From Bryobacterales bacterium (GTDB lineage: Bacteria > Acidobacteriota > Terriglobia > Bryobacterales > Bryobacteraceae): 64,000 nt of DNA. The stretch's first letter is position 1, and each line of letters starts with the position of its first letter. A program made the position numbers and the translations under genes. A model generated the notes under the pieces. The model did not search any database. It was not told the origin of the DNA and saw only the letters and a list, made by a program, of their open reading frames with translations. Positions 43,308 through 52,891 of the stretch are shown here, piece by piece. The stretch is from the NCBI GenBank assembly GCA_016721425.1, contig JADKID010000041.1, forward strand, positions 248,001 to 312,000. The letters run 5' to 3'.

Positions 43308-43913
43308 CTACGCCTGCCCGAACCAGCGTTGCAGCCGCTGCCAGCCGTTTCTCAGCAGCCGCCAGATGCGGCTGGCGAGCCACGCGAAGACGCACAGGAA
43401 CACGATCACAAACGCCATCGCCACCATGGGATGCGCTGACGTCAGCCACAGCACGAATGGTACGGCTGCATCCCCCATCAGGCTCAACGCGATGTTGGAG
43501 AATGGTTCCGGGCTCTGATTCACCGCCAGCCGCGTGGCGGCCTTGGAGGCGTGGCTGGAGAGCGCCACCCCGCCGCACAGGATCACCAGCACCATCCGCA
43601 TCACGGGGTCGATTGTGGCAAAGGCCGTAGCGGCCAGTATCGCCGCGCCCACCGGCCGGATGATCGTGTGTACCGAGTCCCACAAGCTGTCCACCCACGG
43701 GATCTTGTCGCTGACGAACTCGATCACGAAGGCCGCGCCGGCGGCGACCAGCACCGCCGGATGCGCCAGCACTTCCAGTCCCTGGGCGGACGCGGGCAGG
43801 GTGATGAGGTGGAACCGGATGGCAAGGCCCAGGCCGAGGATGGTCGCGTAGAGCCGCAACCCGGCCGCGAAGCCCAGGCCCAGAGTAGTGGCCAAGAGGT
43901 GGACTGCATCCAT
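43308..43913 (-). CDS. DUF4126-family membrane protein
   Basis: 201 residues from ATG 43913, which has GGGGGAG just upstream. About five membrane segments (LLATTLGLGFAAGLRLYATI, VLVAAGAAFVIEFVSDKIPW, AFVIVFLCVFAWLASRIW). Family motif DKIPWVDSLWDSVHTIIRP. Function unknown. Its last ~112 bp are duplicated at 42511-42621, on the far side of the toxin-antitoxin genes. Confidence 0.88.
   Translation of the reverse strand: MDAVHLLATTLGLGFAAGLRLYATILGLGLAIRFHLITLPASAQGLEVLAHPAVLVAAGAAFVIEFVSDKIPWVDSLWDSVHTIIRPVGAAILAATAFATIDPVMRMVLVILCGGVALSSHASKAATRLAVNQSPEPFSNIALSLMGDAAVPFVLWLTSAHPMVAMAFVIVFLCVFAWLASRIWRLLRNGWQRLQRWFGQA
43314..43425. repeat. direct repeat copy 2: 3' end of the DUF4126 gene
   Basis: The original position of the repeat, within the intact DUF4126 coding region. 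Together with 42511-42621 it brackets mntA-hepT. Between the toxin gene and this copy (43232-43313) I see no gene. Confidence 0.92.
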
Positions 43914-43923
43914 CTCCCCCACT

Positions 43924-45032
43924 CTACCTGACTGGCAGTATCAATTCCTTCGGCAGCGCCTTCTCATCCAGCACCACCCGCACCGCCAAATCACCAGCCT
44001 CCAGCTCCGGCAGCACAATCCGCAGCCGCTGGATTCCGGCACTCCACTCCTCCAACGCCTCCACCACGCACGGCAGATCGGCCACGAACACCTGCAACCG
44101 TGCCAAATCGGCATCCGCCGGCGCGGCTGTCAACGCCACCAACACCGTCTCGCCGCTCTTGGCGGGACTCCCCAGCCACGGGTCCTCCAATTCGCCCGGC
44201 TGCGTCACCAGGCTGCCGTCCAGATGCCGCGCCAGCACAATCCCGTTGCGCGGCATTAGCGCGGCCGCGCTATCCACCTGCGTGACCTCCACGGCAGGCG
44301 TGTCGCCCCGCGGCGTACTCACCACCACCCCCACCGCGCCGCGCGTGTCGTCGGCCGGGGCCAGTACCACGATGCGCTTGGACGTCGCCGAAATCAGTTG
44401 CGCCTCCAGGCCGTTGATCCGTACTGCGGGCGTCTCGCCGTCCGCCTTCAGATTCTCGCCGTAAAGGGCCACCAGCGCGCCGGCGGAGATCTCCGCGGCG
44501 CCAGTGGCCAGGCTGACAACGGGGCTCTCTGGGCGCAGCGTGGGCCTTGCGTGGTCGCTGTCAGCATGCAGGCCGCCGTGTACGCACTCCGCTGCGCGTC
44601 CGCTGGCGGCAAGGCCGGCCACATAAACCTCCAGCGGCCCGCTGGCATCGGCCGGCGGCGTCCACTGAATGGTGTAACTGGTGGCCGAAGCTGTCTGGCT
44701 CATGTAGCCGCCCGTTGTTCGAGTCGACTTTCACTCCGTTGGCCGAGCTCAGCGTCCCCGCGGTCACTGCCAGTTGATAGCCGTAGCGGCGAGAGGCTGT
44801 TGGGATCACTGATGCGAAGTGTCCACGTTTGCGTGGCGCCGGCCTCACCTGTCAAACCGCTCGGCAACTCCAACGCAACGCTGCCGTTGGCCGGATTCAA
44901 TGTGACGCTGTGGCAACCGGCGCACGGCGTACCCGTGCCGGGTTCGCCAGCATTGCCGGCAGGGATGCGCGATCCACTCGGATACGCGAACGCGGCGGTA
45001 GTCAGGACCGCCAGAACCAGAACAAAACGCAT
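43924..45032 (-). pseudogene. secreted Reeler-like (choice-of-anchor V) plus IPT/TIGR03437-like protein, two frameshifts
   Basis: Signal peptide MRFVLVLAVLTTAAFAYPSG, then CAGCHSVTLNPANGSVALEL, typical of the Reeler-like 'choice-of-anchor V' domain with a CxxCH. The frame changes near 44790 (continues RRYGYQLAVTAGTLSSANGV) and near 44710 (continues ASATSYTIQWTPPADASGPL). The C-terminal half (GAAEISAGALVALYGENLKA, VVVSTPRGDTPAVEVTQV) is the bacterial-Ig/IPT-type domain common in secreted acidobacterial proteins. Convergent with DUF4126 in orientation order; 10 bp apart. Confidence 0.65.
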
Positions 45033-45094
45033 TTAGCACCTCTTTTCGATATCTGGTGGAACGCGTTCCGCCGCGACCGCGTTACAGTGAACTT

Positions 45095-47449
45095 GTGAAA
45101 CGCCTGCTCCTCCTCATCGGCATTGCCAGCCTCGCCTTCGCCCAAAATGTTACGGTCCAGCCGGCCTGCCGGCCGTTACGGGCAATCGCCACTACCAGGG
45201 CAACCGCACTCCTCTGCGTCCCACGCCGCTCATGAAGCTGCCCATCGGCGCGGTCCGCCCTGGCGGTTGGCTGCGCGAGCAGATGCGCCTAATGGGCGAC
45301 GGATTCAGCGGGCGTCTGCCCGAGCTCAGCACGTTCTGCAAGTTCGATGGCAACGCCTGGACCGATCCCACCGGCCACGGGCGCTTTGGCTGGGAGGAAC
45401 TGCCGTACTGGCTGAAGGGCTTCATTGACCTCGGCTATGTCATGCAGGACCAGCGCATCATCGACGAATCCAGGCGCTGGGTGGAGGCCGTCCTGGCAAC
45501 GCAACAGGCCGATGGCTACTTCGGAGCGCGCACCAATCTGGTGGGGCAGAACACGCTCGACAATCTTGAGACGCTCGATATCTGGCCCAACATGGTGATG
45601 CTCTATCCGCTGCGCACCTACTATGAAGCCACCGGCGACAGGCGCATCCTCCCCTTCATGCTGCGCTACTTCCGCTGGTTCCAATCGTTGCCGCTGGAGG
45701 CAATTCTCCAGCAGAGCTGGCAGAAACACCGCGGCGGCGACAATCCTGGATCACCTCTACTGGCTCTACAACCAGACCGGCGAGGCGTGGCTGCTGGATG
45801 CGGCGCGTCAATCACGAGCGCACCTCGGATTGGGTGGGCGGAGTGCCCACATGGCACGGCGTCAACGTCTCCGGAGTGTTTCCGAGAGCCCGCGCAGTAC
45901 TACCAGCAGACCAACGACGAGCGCTATCTGAAGGCCACCGAGCGCAACTACGATCTCATCTTTGGCCTCTACGGTCAGGTGACCGGCGGCGGCTTTGCCT
46001 CCGATGAGAATGCACGCCCCGGTTATCGCGGCCCGCGCCAGGGCACCGAAACCTGCACCTGGGTGGAGTTTATGTTCAGCGACGAGATGCTCACAGCCAT
46101 CACCGGCGACGCCAAGTGGGCAGACCGCGCCGAGCGCATCGCCGTCAACTCGCTGCCCGCCTCCCATGACGCCGGACCTCAAGGGCCTCCACTACCTCAC
46201 CGCGCCCAATCAGGTGCAGCTCGATCGTGGCAACAAAGCGCCCCTCATCGAGAACAGCGGCGAGATGTTCAGCTACGATCCCTACGGCTACCGCTGCTGC
46301 CAGCACAACACCGCGATGGGCTGGCCCTACTACGCACAACGGCTATGGATGGCCAGCGGCGGCGACGGGCTGGCCGCTGTCTTCTATGCGCCCAATACCG
46401 TGACGGCAAGGTGGGCCGGTGGTGCGCCGGTGACCATCGAAGAGACCACCGATTATCCCTTCGGCGAAACGGTGACCTTTGTCGTGAAGACCACCGGCTC
46501 CGCGCGGTTCCCGCTCAGCCTGCGCGTACCGAATGGTGCCCTCAGGCGCAACTGGCGCTCAACGGAAAACCGCTGCCCGCGACGCGCGCCCAGCAAGGCT
46601 GGCTGACCGTCGAGCGCGTCTGGAATAGCGGCGATCAGCTTGTGCTGACGCTGCCGATGCAGATCGGTGTACGGCGCTGGGACACGATGCTCAACGCGGC
46701 GTCGGTTTCCTACGGGCCGCTCGAGTTCTCGCTGCGCATCGGCGAGAATTGGAAGCCCTACGGCGACAACCCGAAGTGGCAGAAATACGAGGTCTTCCCC
46801 ACCACTCCCTGGAACTACGCTCTCGCGCTGGATGAAAAGATGGAGTTGACTCGCAAGCCGGGTGCGCTGGCCGCTCAGCCCTTTACCCCCGAAGCAGCGC
46901 CCCTGATGATCAAGGCCCGCGCGCGCAAAGTGCCGGAGTGGCGCCTGGAGCCGAATGGCATGGTGGGCGAGATTCAGATGAGCCCGGTGCCCACCACGCA
47001 ACCGTTGGAGGAGGTGACGCTGATCCCCTTGGGCGCCGCCCGGCTGCGCATCTCCATGTTCCCCCGTCGTCGGAGCCGGCGCGACCTGGGACGCCAATCC
47101 GCCCATGGTGCACTCCTCGGCCGCAACGCACAAGAACCCGGCGGCGTCCAAAGGGTATGCCTGGGATGGCAGAAAGGGCGCCGCCGAATGGATCGAGCAG
47201 CGCTATCAGCGGCCGCGCCGGCTGTCAGCGGAGCCAGGCGGACTGGGCTGCCAACTCCGCGCCGGCGTCGTCGAAGCTGCTGTGTTGGACGCCGCTTCCA
47301 AATCCTGGAAGGAACTCAAGACCCGCGGCAGCGGCGCGAAGATCGAGTTCGAACCCGTCGAAACCACGGCTCTCCGGATGCAGGTGCAAATGGCGCCGCG
47401 CCAGGGCTTGCGCCTGGCAGAGTGGAGAGTGGGCGGCCCGAAAGAGTAA
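45095..47449 (+). pseudogene. GH127-like (DUF1680, beta-L-arabinofuranosidase type) secreted protein, several frameshifts
   Basis: GTG 45095 begins a signal peptide (MKRLLLLIGIASLAFAQ). The rest is spread over frames: MKLPIGAVRPGGWLREQMRL, DHLYWLYNQTGEAWLLDAAR, QYYQQTNDERYLKATERNYD, PDLKGLHYLTAPNQVQLDRG, FSYDPYGYRCCQHNTAMGWP, then LTVERVWNSGDQLVLTLPMQ. Breaks lie near 45165, 45740, 45810, 45890, 46165, 46545 and 47070. The CCQHN string matches the metal/catalytic cysteine region of GH127-like enzymes. The reading resumes cleanly each time, which fits errors or recent decay. Confidence 0.7.
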
Positions 47450-47472
47450 TCTGGTTCTGGAGACCTGAATTC

Positions 47473-48399
47473 ATGATCAAGCTTGGTTTTGTCAGCGCCA
47501 TTTTGCCGGAGCTCACGCTGGAGCAGTTGGTGGACTTCACGTCCGAGAGCGGTTCGATTGCATCGAGCTCATGTGCTGGCCGCAGGGCAAGGCCGAGCGG
47601 CGCTACGCCGGTGTGACGCATGTCGACGTGGCGGCGCTGAAGAAATCCGATGCCACGCGCATCATCGAGCTCACCGCCGAGGCGGGCGTCACCATCAGCG
47701 GTCTCGGCTACTATCCGAATCCGCTGGCTGCCGATCCGGCCGAGGCCAAGGTCTATGTGGAGCACCTGAAAAAGGTGATCAGGCCGCCGCTTTGCTCGGC
47801 GTGCCGGTAGGAATACGTTCATCGGGCGCGATCCGGCCAAGAGCGTGGACGACAACTGGCCGCGCTTCCTCAAGACATGGAAGCCGCTGGTCGCCCTCGC
47901 CGAAGCGAGCGGCGTGAAGATCGCCATCGAGAACTGCCCCATGTCGTTCTCCAAGGACGAGTGGCCCGGCGGCAAGAATCTGGCCATCTCCCCTGCCATC
48001 TGGCGGCGCATGTTCAACGACATTCCCTCCGATAGCTTCGGGCTGAACTTCGACCCGTCTCACTTTGTGTGGCAGGGCATGGATTACGCCAAAGTGCTGC
48101 GCGAGTTCCAATCCAAGCTGTTCCACGTCCATGCCAAGGACGCGCGGCTGGATCGTGACCGCCTCAATGATGTGGGGCTGCTGGCGTATCCGTTGCAGTA
48201 CCATACGCCCAAGCTGCCGGGCCTCGGCGACGTCAACTGGAGTGCATTCTGCTCCGTTCTGACTGAGGTATATGATGGTCCGGTGTGCATTGAGGTGGAA
48301 GACCGGGCTTACGAGGGCAGCATCCAGAACCGCATGGCCGGGCTCTGGCAGAGCGGCGCATTCCTGGCCCAGTATCTGCCGCAGCAGGCCGAGGTGTAG
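47473..48399 (+). pseudogene. sugar phosphate isomerase/epimerase (xylose-isomerase-like TIM barrel), two frameshifts
   Basis: ATG 47473, protein begins MIKLGFVSAILPELTLEQLV. Frame changes near 47555 (then IELMCWPQGKAERRYAGVTH) and near 47795 (then WKPLVALAEASGVKIAIENC, LNFDPSHFVWQGMDY, LFHVHAKDARLDRD). The E, D, H and E metal ligands of the family (IENC, FDPSH, HAKD, IEVED) are all present. 24 bp behind the GH127-like gene, so both probably serve the same sugar pathway. Confidence 0.75.
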
Positions 48400-48447
48400 T
48401 AACCTATTGAGTGAAGTTTGGATTGCAGAGTTGGAGGTCTCATTCTT

Positions 48448-49612
48448 ATGATGCGATTGTTGCGGAAAGCCGCTCTGTTCGCGGTAGCCAGCGTCGTCAC
48501 CGCGGGTCTGGCGTTCGGGCAGATGGGCACATTCACAGGCAAAGTCGTCGGCGAAGACGGCAAAGGAATGCCCGGCGTTGAGATCAAAATCGAACGCAAG
48601 GACATTAAGGGCAACTGGAAGACCAAGTCCGGCAAGAAAGGCGATTGGACCTATGCCGGCATGCCTGTCCCCGGACAGTTCGTCATTACCTGCGAGCTCA
48701 ACGGCCAGGTGATTGACCAGCTCTCCGGCGTTCGCAGCCAGATGGGCGATCCCGTCGAGCTCAAGGAATTCTGCGACGTCGGCAAGCAGAAGAAGCGTCA
48801 GGCTGCGCAGATGAAGGCCAGGAAACCGGCCAGGTCACGCAGGAACTGGCGAAGGAAATGACCGCGGAGCAGAAGGCCGCCTACGAGAAGCAGTTGAAGG
48901 CGCGCTGCGGAAAATGCAGAAGAACAAGGCGCTGAACGACGCCTACAACGCCGGCATGACCGCTTTCCAGGCCAAGGATTTCCCCACCGCCATCGAGAAC
49001 TTCAAGAAGGCCGGTGAGCTTGATCCCAAGCAGAGCGCCGTCTGGATTCAGCTCGCGCAGAGCTACGACAATATGGCCAAGACCAAGACCGGCGCGGAGA
49101 AAGAGGCTGCGTTGGTTTCGGCCGGTGAACACTACACCAAGGCGCTGGAAATGCTGCCCGCCGATGCCGGCCTGCACAACAACTACGGCCTCGTGCTGGC
49201 GCAGCAGAAGAAGTTCGCCGAAGCGCAGGGTGAGTTGGAAAAGGCGGCTGCGCTGGATCCCCCCGGCGGCGGCAAGTATATGTTCAACCTCGGCGCGGTG
49301 CTCACCAACATCGGCCAGACTGACCCGGCCGTCAACGCCTTCAAGAAGGCCGTTGAGCTCGATCCCAAGTACGCCCCGGCCTGGTGGCAGTATTGCTCCG
49401 CGCTCAGCGGCAAGCTGACCATGACGGCAGACGGCAAGCCGGTTCCTCCGGAAGGCATGAAGGAAGCCTGCGAGAAGTATCTGGAAGTGGATCCCGCCGG
49501 ACCCAACGTCGAAGGCGCCAAGGGCCTGCTGACGCTGATCAGCGGCAAGCTCGAAACCAGCTACGTCAACCCGGACGCCAAAAAGGCCCCGGCCAAGAAG
49601 ACCAAGAAGTAG
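48448..49612 (+). pseudogene. exported carboxypeptidase-regulatory-like plus TPR protein, frameshifted
   Basis: ATG 48448 has GGAGGT upstream and a signal peptide (MMRLLRKAALFAVASVVTAG). A CarboxypepD_reg-like domain follows (GTFTGKVVGEDGKGMPGVEI). The frame changes near 48820 (then GQVTQELAKEMTAEQKAAYE) and near 48905 (then KMQKNKALNDAYNAGMTAFQ). C-terminal TPRs: FQAKDFPTAIENFKKAGEL, QQKKFAEAQGELEKAAAL, FNLGAVLTNIGQTDPAVNAF. Lysine-rich end KKAPAKKTKK. Probably one gene interrupted by two small indels. Confidence 0.72.
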
Positions 49613-49642
49613 GCTGCACAACGGCTGATTCCGTTTGAGACG

Positions 49643-49673
49643 CGGGCGCCTCGGGGAACCGGGGCGCCCGTTT
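49643..49673 (+). terminator. Rho-independent terminator after the TPR gene
   Basis: Stem CGGGCGCC (49643-49650) / GGCGCCCG (49663-49670), loop of ~12 bases with further G-C pairing possible, followed by TTT. It lies 31 bp after the TPR stop codon. Confidence 0.7.
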
Positions 49674-49692
49674 CGCGTATTGTGGGAGTGAG

Positions 49693-49983
49693 ATGGGAAG
49701 ATTCATTGGACTGCTGCTGGCGTTCATTCTGGTGGTGCCGCTGATCCGCATGGTGCTGGGCATGCTCGCCCGCATGTTCACCAATTTTGCGGGCAAGCCA
49801 AGCTCGGCCGGCCCATCTGGCCCGGCGCGCGTGCCGGCCGGCGGAACGCTGCGCAAAGACCCCGTATGTGGCACTTTTGTGAGCGAATCTGTCGCGAAAA
49901 CGCTCTCCAGCGGGGGTAAAACGCATCATTTTTGCAGCGATGCGTGCCTGAAGAAGTTCCTGGAAGCGCCGCGCCAGTCCTGA
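49693..49983 (+). CDS. membrane-anchored YHS-domain protein
   Basis: 96 residues. One N-terminal membrane segment (FIGLLLAFILVVPLIRMVLG), then a YHS/TRASH-type domain: DPVCGTFVSES and HHFCSDACLKKFLE. Such domains bind metal ions and occur in copper or heavy-metal handling proteins. Convergent with the symporter gene only 4 bp away. Confidence 0.85.
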   Translation: MGRFIGLLLAFILVVPLIRMVLGMLARMFTNFAGKPSSAGPSGPARVPAGGTLRKDPVCGTFVSESVAKTLSSGGKTHHFCSDACLKKFLEAPRQS

Positions 49984-49987
49984 GCGG

Positions 49988-51826
49988 CTATTTGCCCGGT
50001 CCGTCGCTTGGTGCCACCAGATACATCTCGCCCGGCCCGAGTTTGTCATACCAGGTGAACTTCAGAATCGCCGAAGTCACCACGCACACGCCCACCGACA
50101 CCCACATCTCATTCCAGTGCTGGATGGCCAGATAGATGGGCGCCGTGACGAGGCTCGTCTGCCACACCAGGCCGACGGCGATGTTGAACATATCGCGCGA
50201 AAACTCGCGGTTGGGCTGGAACGCGGGGTCCACTGCGAGGCACTTGCGGTAGATAGGTCCCCATGCGCCCCACGGCCGGACGTTGCGGTAAAAGGACATC
50301 AGCACGTCGTCGCTCTCCGGCTTGGTCAGCAGACACGCGATGATCGACGCGGCAAAGCTGATCGCCAGGATCAGCAGAAATGCGAACACCGGGTGGATGT
50401 TGAGGGCGAGCTTGAGGATCGCCGCGCCCGTGCCCGCCACCATGCCGGCAAAGAAGCCGTAGCCGTTGAAGCGCCACCAATGCCACTTCAGCACGTTGGG
50501 CGCGACAAAGGCCGGCACCAGCGCGGAGACGATCCACTCGGTGACTCCGTGCACGGATTTGGTGGCCAGACCGAATAGAATGCCCATCACCACAACGCCG
50601 GCCGAGGTGGCCCAGCCGAGAGCCACCATGCGCTTGGCGGGCGCGTCCGGATTGATGTAGCGCTTGTAGATGTCATTCACCATGTAGGCCGCGCCGGAGT
50701 TCACCGTGGAGACAAAGGTGCTCATGAACGAGGCCAGCAGCGCGGCGATCAGCACGCCCTTGAATCCAACCGGCACGTGGTCCCGCAGCACGCCCGGCAG
50801 GATCTTCTCAAAATTCACTTTGGCGCCCATCGCAGCCAGATCTTTGCTGTAGAACGCAATGCCCAGCACTGTGATGCCGGCAATCAGCAGGAAGCGCGGG
50901 GCCAGCGAGACAAAGGCCATCACCATGTTTTCGAGCGCCGCTTCACGCGGGCTTTTCGTGGAAAGAATGTGCTGGATGGCGTAGTTCGGCGTGGGGCCGG
51001 CCATGCTCACCAGCACGCCCTTCAGGAACAGCATGCTGGTGAAAAACGCGAAGAGCGAATAGCCGTCGCCGCCCTCGCCGATGGGGTTGTAGATGCGGCT
51101 GTTGAGCTGCGGCATCAGGCTGCCCCAATCCAGCGTCAGCTTGGCCCCAAAGAAGAGACTGTCCCAGCCCACGGGAACGTTCGCCATGATCTGCGCTGGC
51201 GTGATGAGCTGGATGGCGATGACGACAATGGCGATGGCTGCGACGACTTTCAACACAAACTGGATCAGGTCGTTCATCACCACGCTGTACATCCCGCCCA
51301 CCACGCAGTAGATGCCGGTCACCAGTAGCATGCCCGTGGCGTAGTATTCGTCGCGAACATCCCAGGGGAAAAATGGTTTGGTGAATTCGCCAATGCCGCG
51401 GAAGGCATAACTGAGAAAGCCCACCACGTGGACCATGGCGTAGACCACCACGCTGATGTAGGCCAGCTCCGCACCCTGGCTGTGGCCGAAGCGCGTGCGC
51501 ATCCACTCCGCACCCGTCAGCACATTGGAGCGCCGCACCCACGTGCCCAAATACATCATGCGGAAGATCACGCTGAAGAGAGGCCAAACCCACAGCAGCC
51601 ACGTGGCCTTGACTCCGTAGATGTAGAGCATCATCACGAACCACATGGTGCCCGTGATGTCCACGCCGCTGGAGCCGTGGGCCACGCCGATGATCCACCA
51701 CGGGAGACTCTTGCCGGCGAGGAAGTAGGATTCGGCGTTCTTCGACGCCTTGGTAGCGGACCACCAGCCGACGGCGGCCATCAGCAGCAGATAGATGGTG
51801 ATAATGGTGAGATCGATGGGATGCAT
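49988..51826 (-). CDS. sodium:solute symporter (SSS family)
   Basis: 612 residues, about 14 membrane segments, from ATG 51826 (MHPIDLTIITIYLLLMAAVG). SSS motifs: NAESYFLAGKSLPWW, GSSGVDITGTMWF, ALLASFMSTFVSTVNSGAAY. Probably imports a sugar or sugar acid with Na+. It starts 2 bp after the GH130-like gene, so the carrier and enzyme are made together and are likely to share a substrate. Confidence 0.9.
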   Translation of the reverse strand: MHPIDLTIITIYLLLMAAVGWWSATKASKNAESYFLAGKSLPWWIIGVAHGSSGVDITGTMWFVMMLYIYGVKATWLLWVWPLFSVIFRMMYLGTWVRRSNVLTGAEWMRTRFGHSQGAELAYISVVVYAMVHVVGFLSYAFRGIGEFTKPFFPWDVRDEYYATGMLLVTGIYCVVGGMYSVVMNDLIQFVLKVVAAIAIVVIAIQLITPAQIMANVPVGWDSLFFGAKLTLDWGSLMPQLNSRIYNPIGEGGDGYSLFAFFTSMLFLKGVLVSMAGPTPNYAIQHILSTKSPREAALENMVMAFVSLAPRFLLIAGITVLGIAFYSKDLAAMGAKVNFEKILPGVLRDHVPVGFKGVLIAALLASFMSTFVSTVNSGAAYMVNDIYKRYINPDAPAKRMVALGWATSAGVVVMGILFGLATKSVHGVTEWIVSALVPAFVAPNVLKWHWWRFNGYGFFAGMVAGTGAAILKLALNIHPVFAFLLILAISFAASIIACLLTKPESDDVLMSFYRNVRPWGAWGPIYRKCLAVDPAFQPNREFSRDMFNIAVGLVWQTSLVTAPIYLAIQHWNEMWVSVGVCVVTSAILKFTWYDKLGPGEMYLVAPSDGPGK

Positions 51827-51828
51827 GG

Positions 51829-52848
51829 CTAGTCCGGGCAGGTGAGGAGGTGGCTGACGAGCTCGTTGAGATTGCAGGTGGCCACCGCGCAGTATTTGTC
51901 GGCGCCGCCGTAATAGACGAAGAGCGTGCCCTCGATGACCACCGCGCCGCACGGGAAGCAAACGCCGCGGTAGAAGCCCTCAATCTCGTAATACTCCTCC
52001 GGCTGCAGCAGCCAATCCGGCGTGCGATGCAGCACTCGCGCCGGGTCTTCCAGATCCAGCAGCAACGCGCCAATACGGTAGAACTTGTCGCGGCCGAGGG
52101 CGTGATAGAGGGTCAGCCAGCCGTGCGGTGTCTTGATGGGCGGGATGTTGATACCGAGCTTCGCAGTCTCCCATTCGTACTTGTTGCGGATCAGCAAGCT
52201 ACTGGTTCGGAAGCCCATCAGATCATCGGCAAAGGAGATCCAGGCAGCGGCGTGCTCGGTGCCGTACTCGGGCCCAATCCACTCCAGCGGACGGTGCATC
52301 ATCACGTACTGGCCCCGGACCTTCTCCGGGAAGAGGATCACGTCGCGGTCATCCAGCATCGGGTTGGTCAGCCAGCCGGCGCGGATCCAGGTGTGGAAGT
52401 CCTGCGTCATGGCGAGGCCGGTGAGCGTGGCGTTGGTCTTGAGGTAGTGGGGGAAGTCCTCGCCGCAGGGCGGCGTCTTGTAGGCCTCACGGCCGCCGGA
52501 TATCCAGAACTGGCCAAAGGGATAGTGGCGGGCGGCGTAGGTCACGTAAAACCAATCGCCCATCTTCGTGATGCGCGGATCCTGGATGGTTGCGCCGTCA
52601 AAGCCCTCCGTGTTGGGGCTCAGGCAGGGCTGATCGCTGACGCGATGGAAATCGTAGCCGTTGGTGCTGGTGGCCAGGCCGAAATAGCACTTGTACTCGG
52701 GGTGCGATTCGGCGGAGCGATAGAGCAGCGTGACTTGCTTGTGCTCTTCGTCGTACCAGGCCGCGGGGTTGAAGACGGCGAGGTCTTCCCAGGGATGATC
52801 GGGGTGAGGGGAGAGGATCGGATTGCCGGCGTAACGCTGGAGCTTCAT
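51829..52848 (-). CDS. GH130-like glycosidase/phosphorylase
   Basis: 339 residues, five-bladed propeller type. ATG 52848 gives MKLQRYAGNPILSPHPDHPW, the family N-terminus (GNPI). Further signs: VFNPAAWYDEEHKQVTLLYR, GATIQDPRITKMGDWFYVTY, DDRDVILFPEK. GH130 enzymes phosphorolyse or hydrolyse beta-mannosides. Cotranscribed with the symporter. Its start lies 43 bp from that of the divergent leuA. Confidence 0.85.
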   Translation of the reverse strand: MKLQRYAGNPILSPHPDHPWEDLAVFNPAAWYDEEHKQVTLLYRSAESHPEYKCYFGLATSTNGYDFHRVSDQPCLSPNTEGFDGATIQDPRITKMGDWFYVTYAARHYPFGQFWISGGREAYKTPPCGEDFPHYLKTNATLTGLAMTQDFHTWIRAGWLTNPMLDDRDVILFPEKVRGQYVMMHRPLEWIGPEYGTEHAAAWISFADDLMGFRTSSLLIRNKYEWETAKLGINIPPIKTPHGWLTLYHALGRDKFYRIGALLLDLEDPARVLHRTPDWLLQPEEYYEIEGFYRGVCFPCGAVVIEGTLFVYYGGADKYCAVATCNLNELVSHLLTCPD

Positions 52849-52891
52849 GAATGTTCCGAAAACAGCATACGCTAGTGAGGACGGAGGTTTC

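Noticed and set aside
43924..49612. Programmed ribosomal frameshifting as explanation for the broken genes
   Set aside because: There are many shifts per gene in both directions at sites without common slippery sequences or downstream structures.
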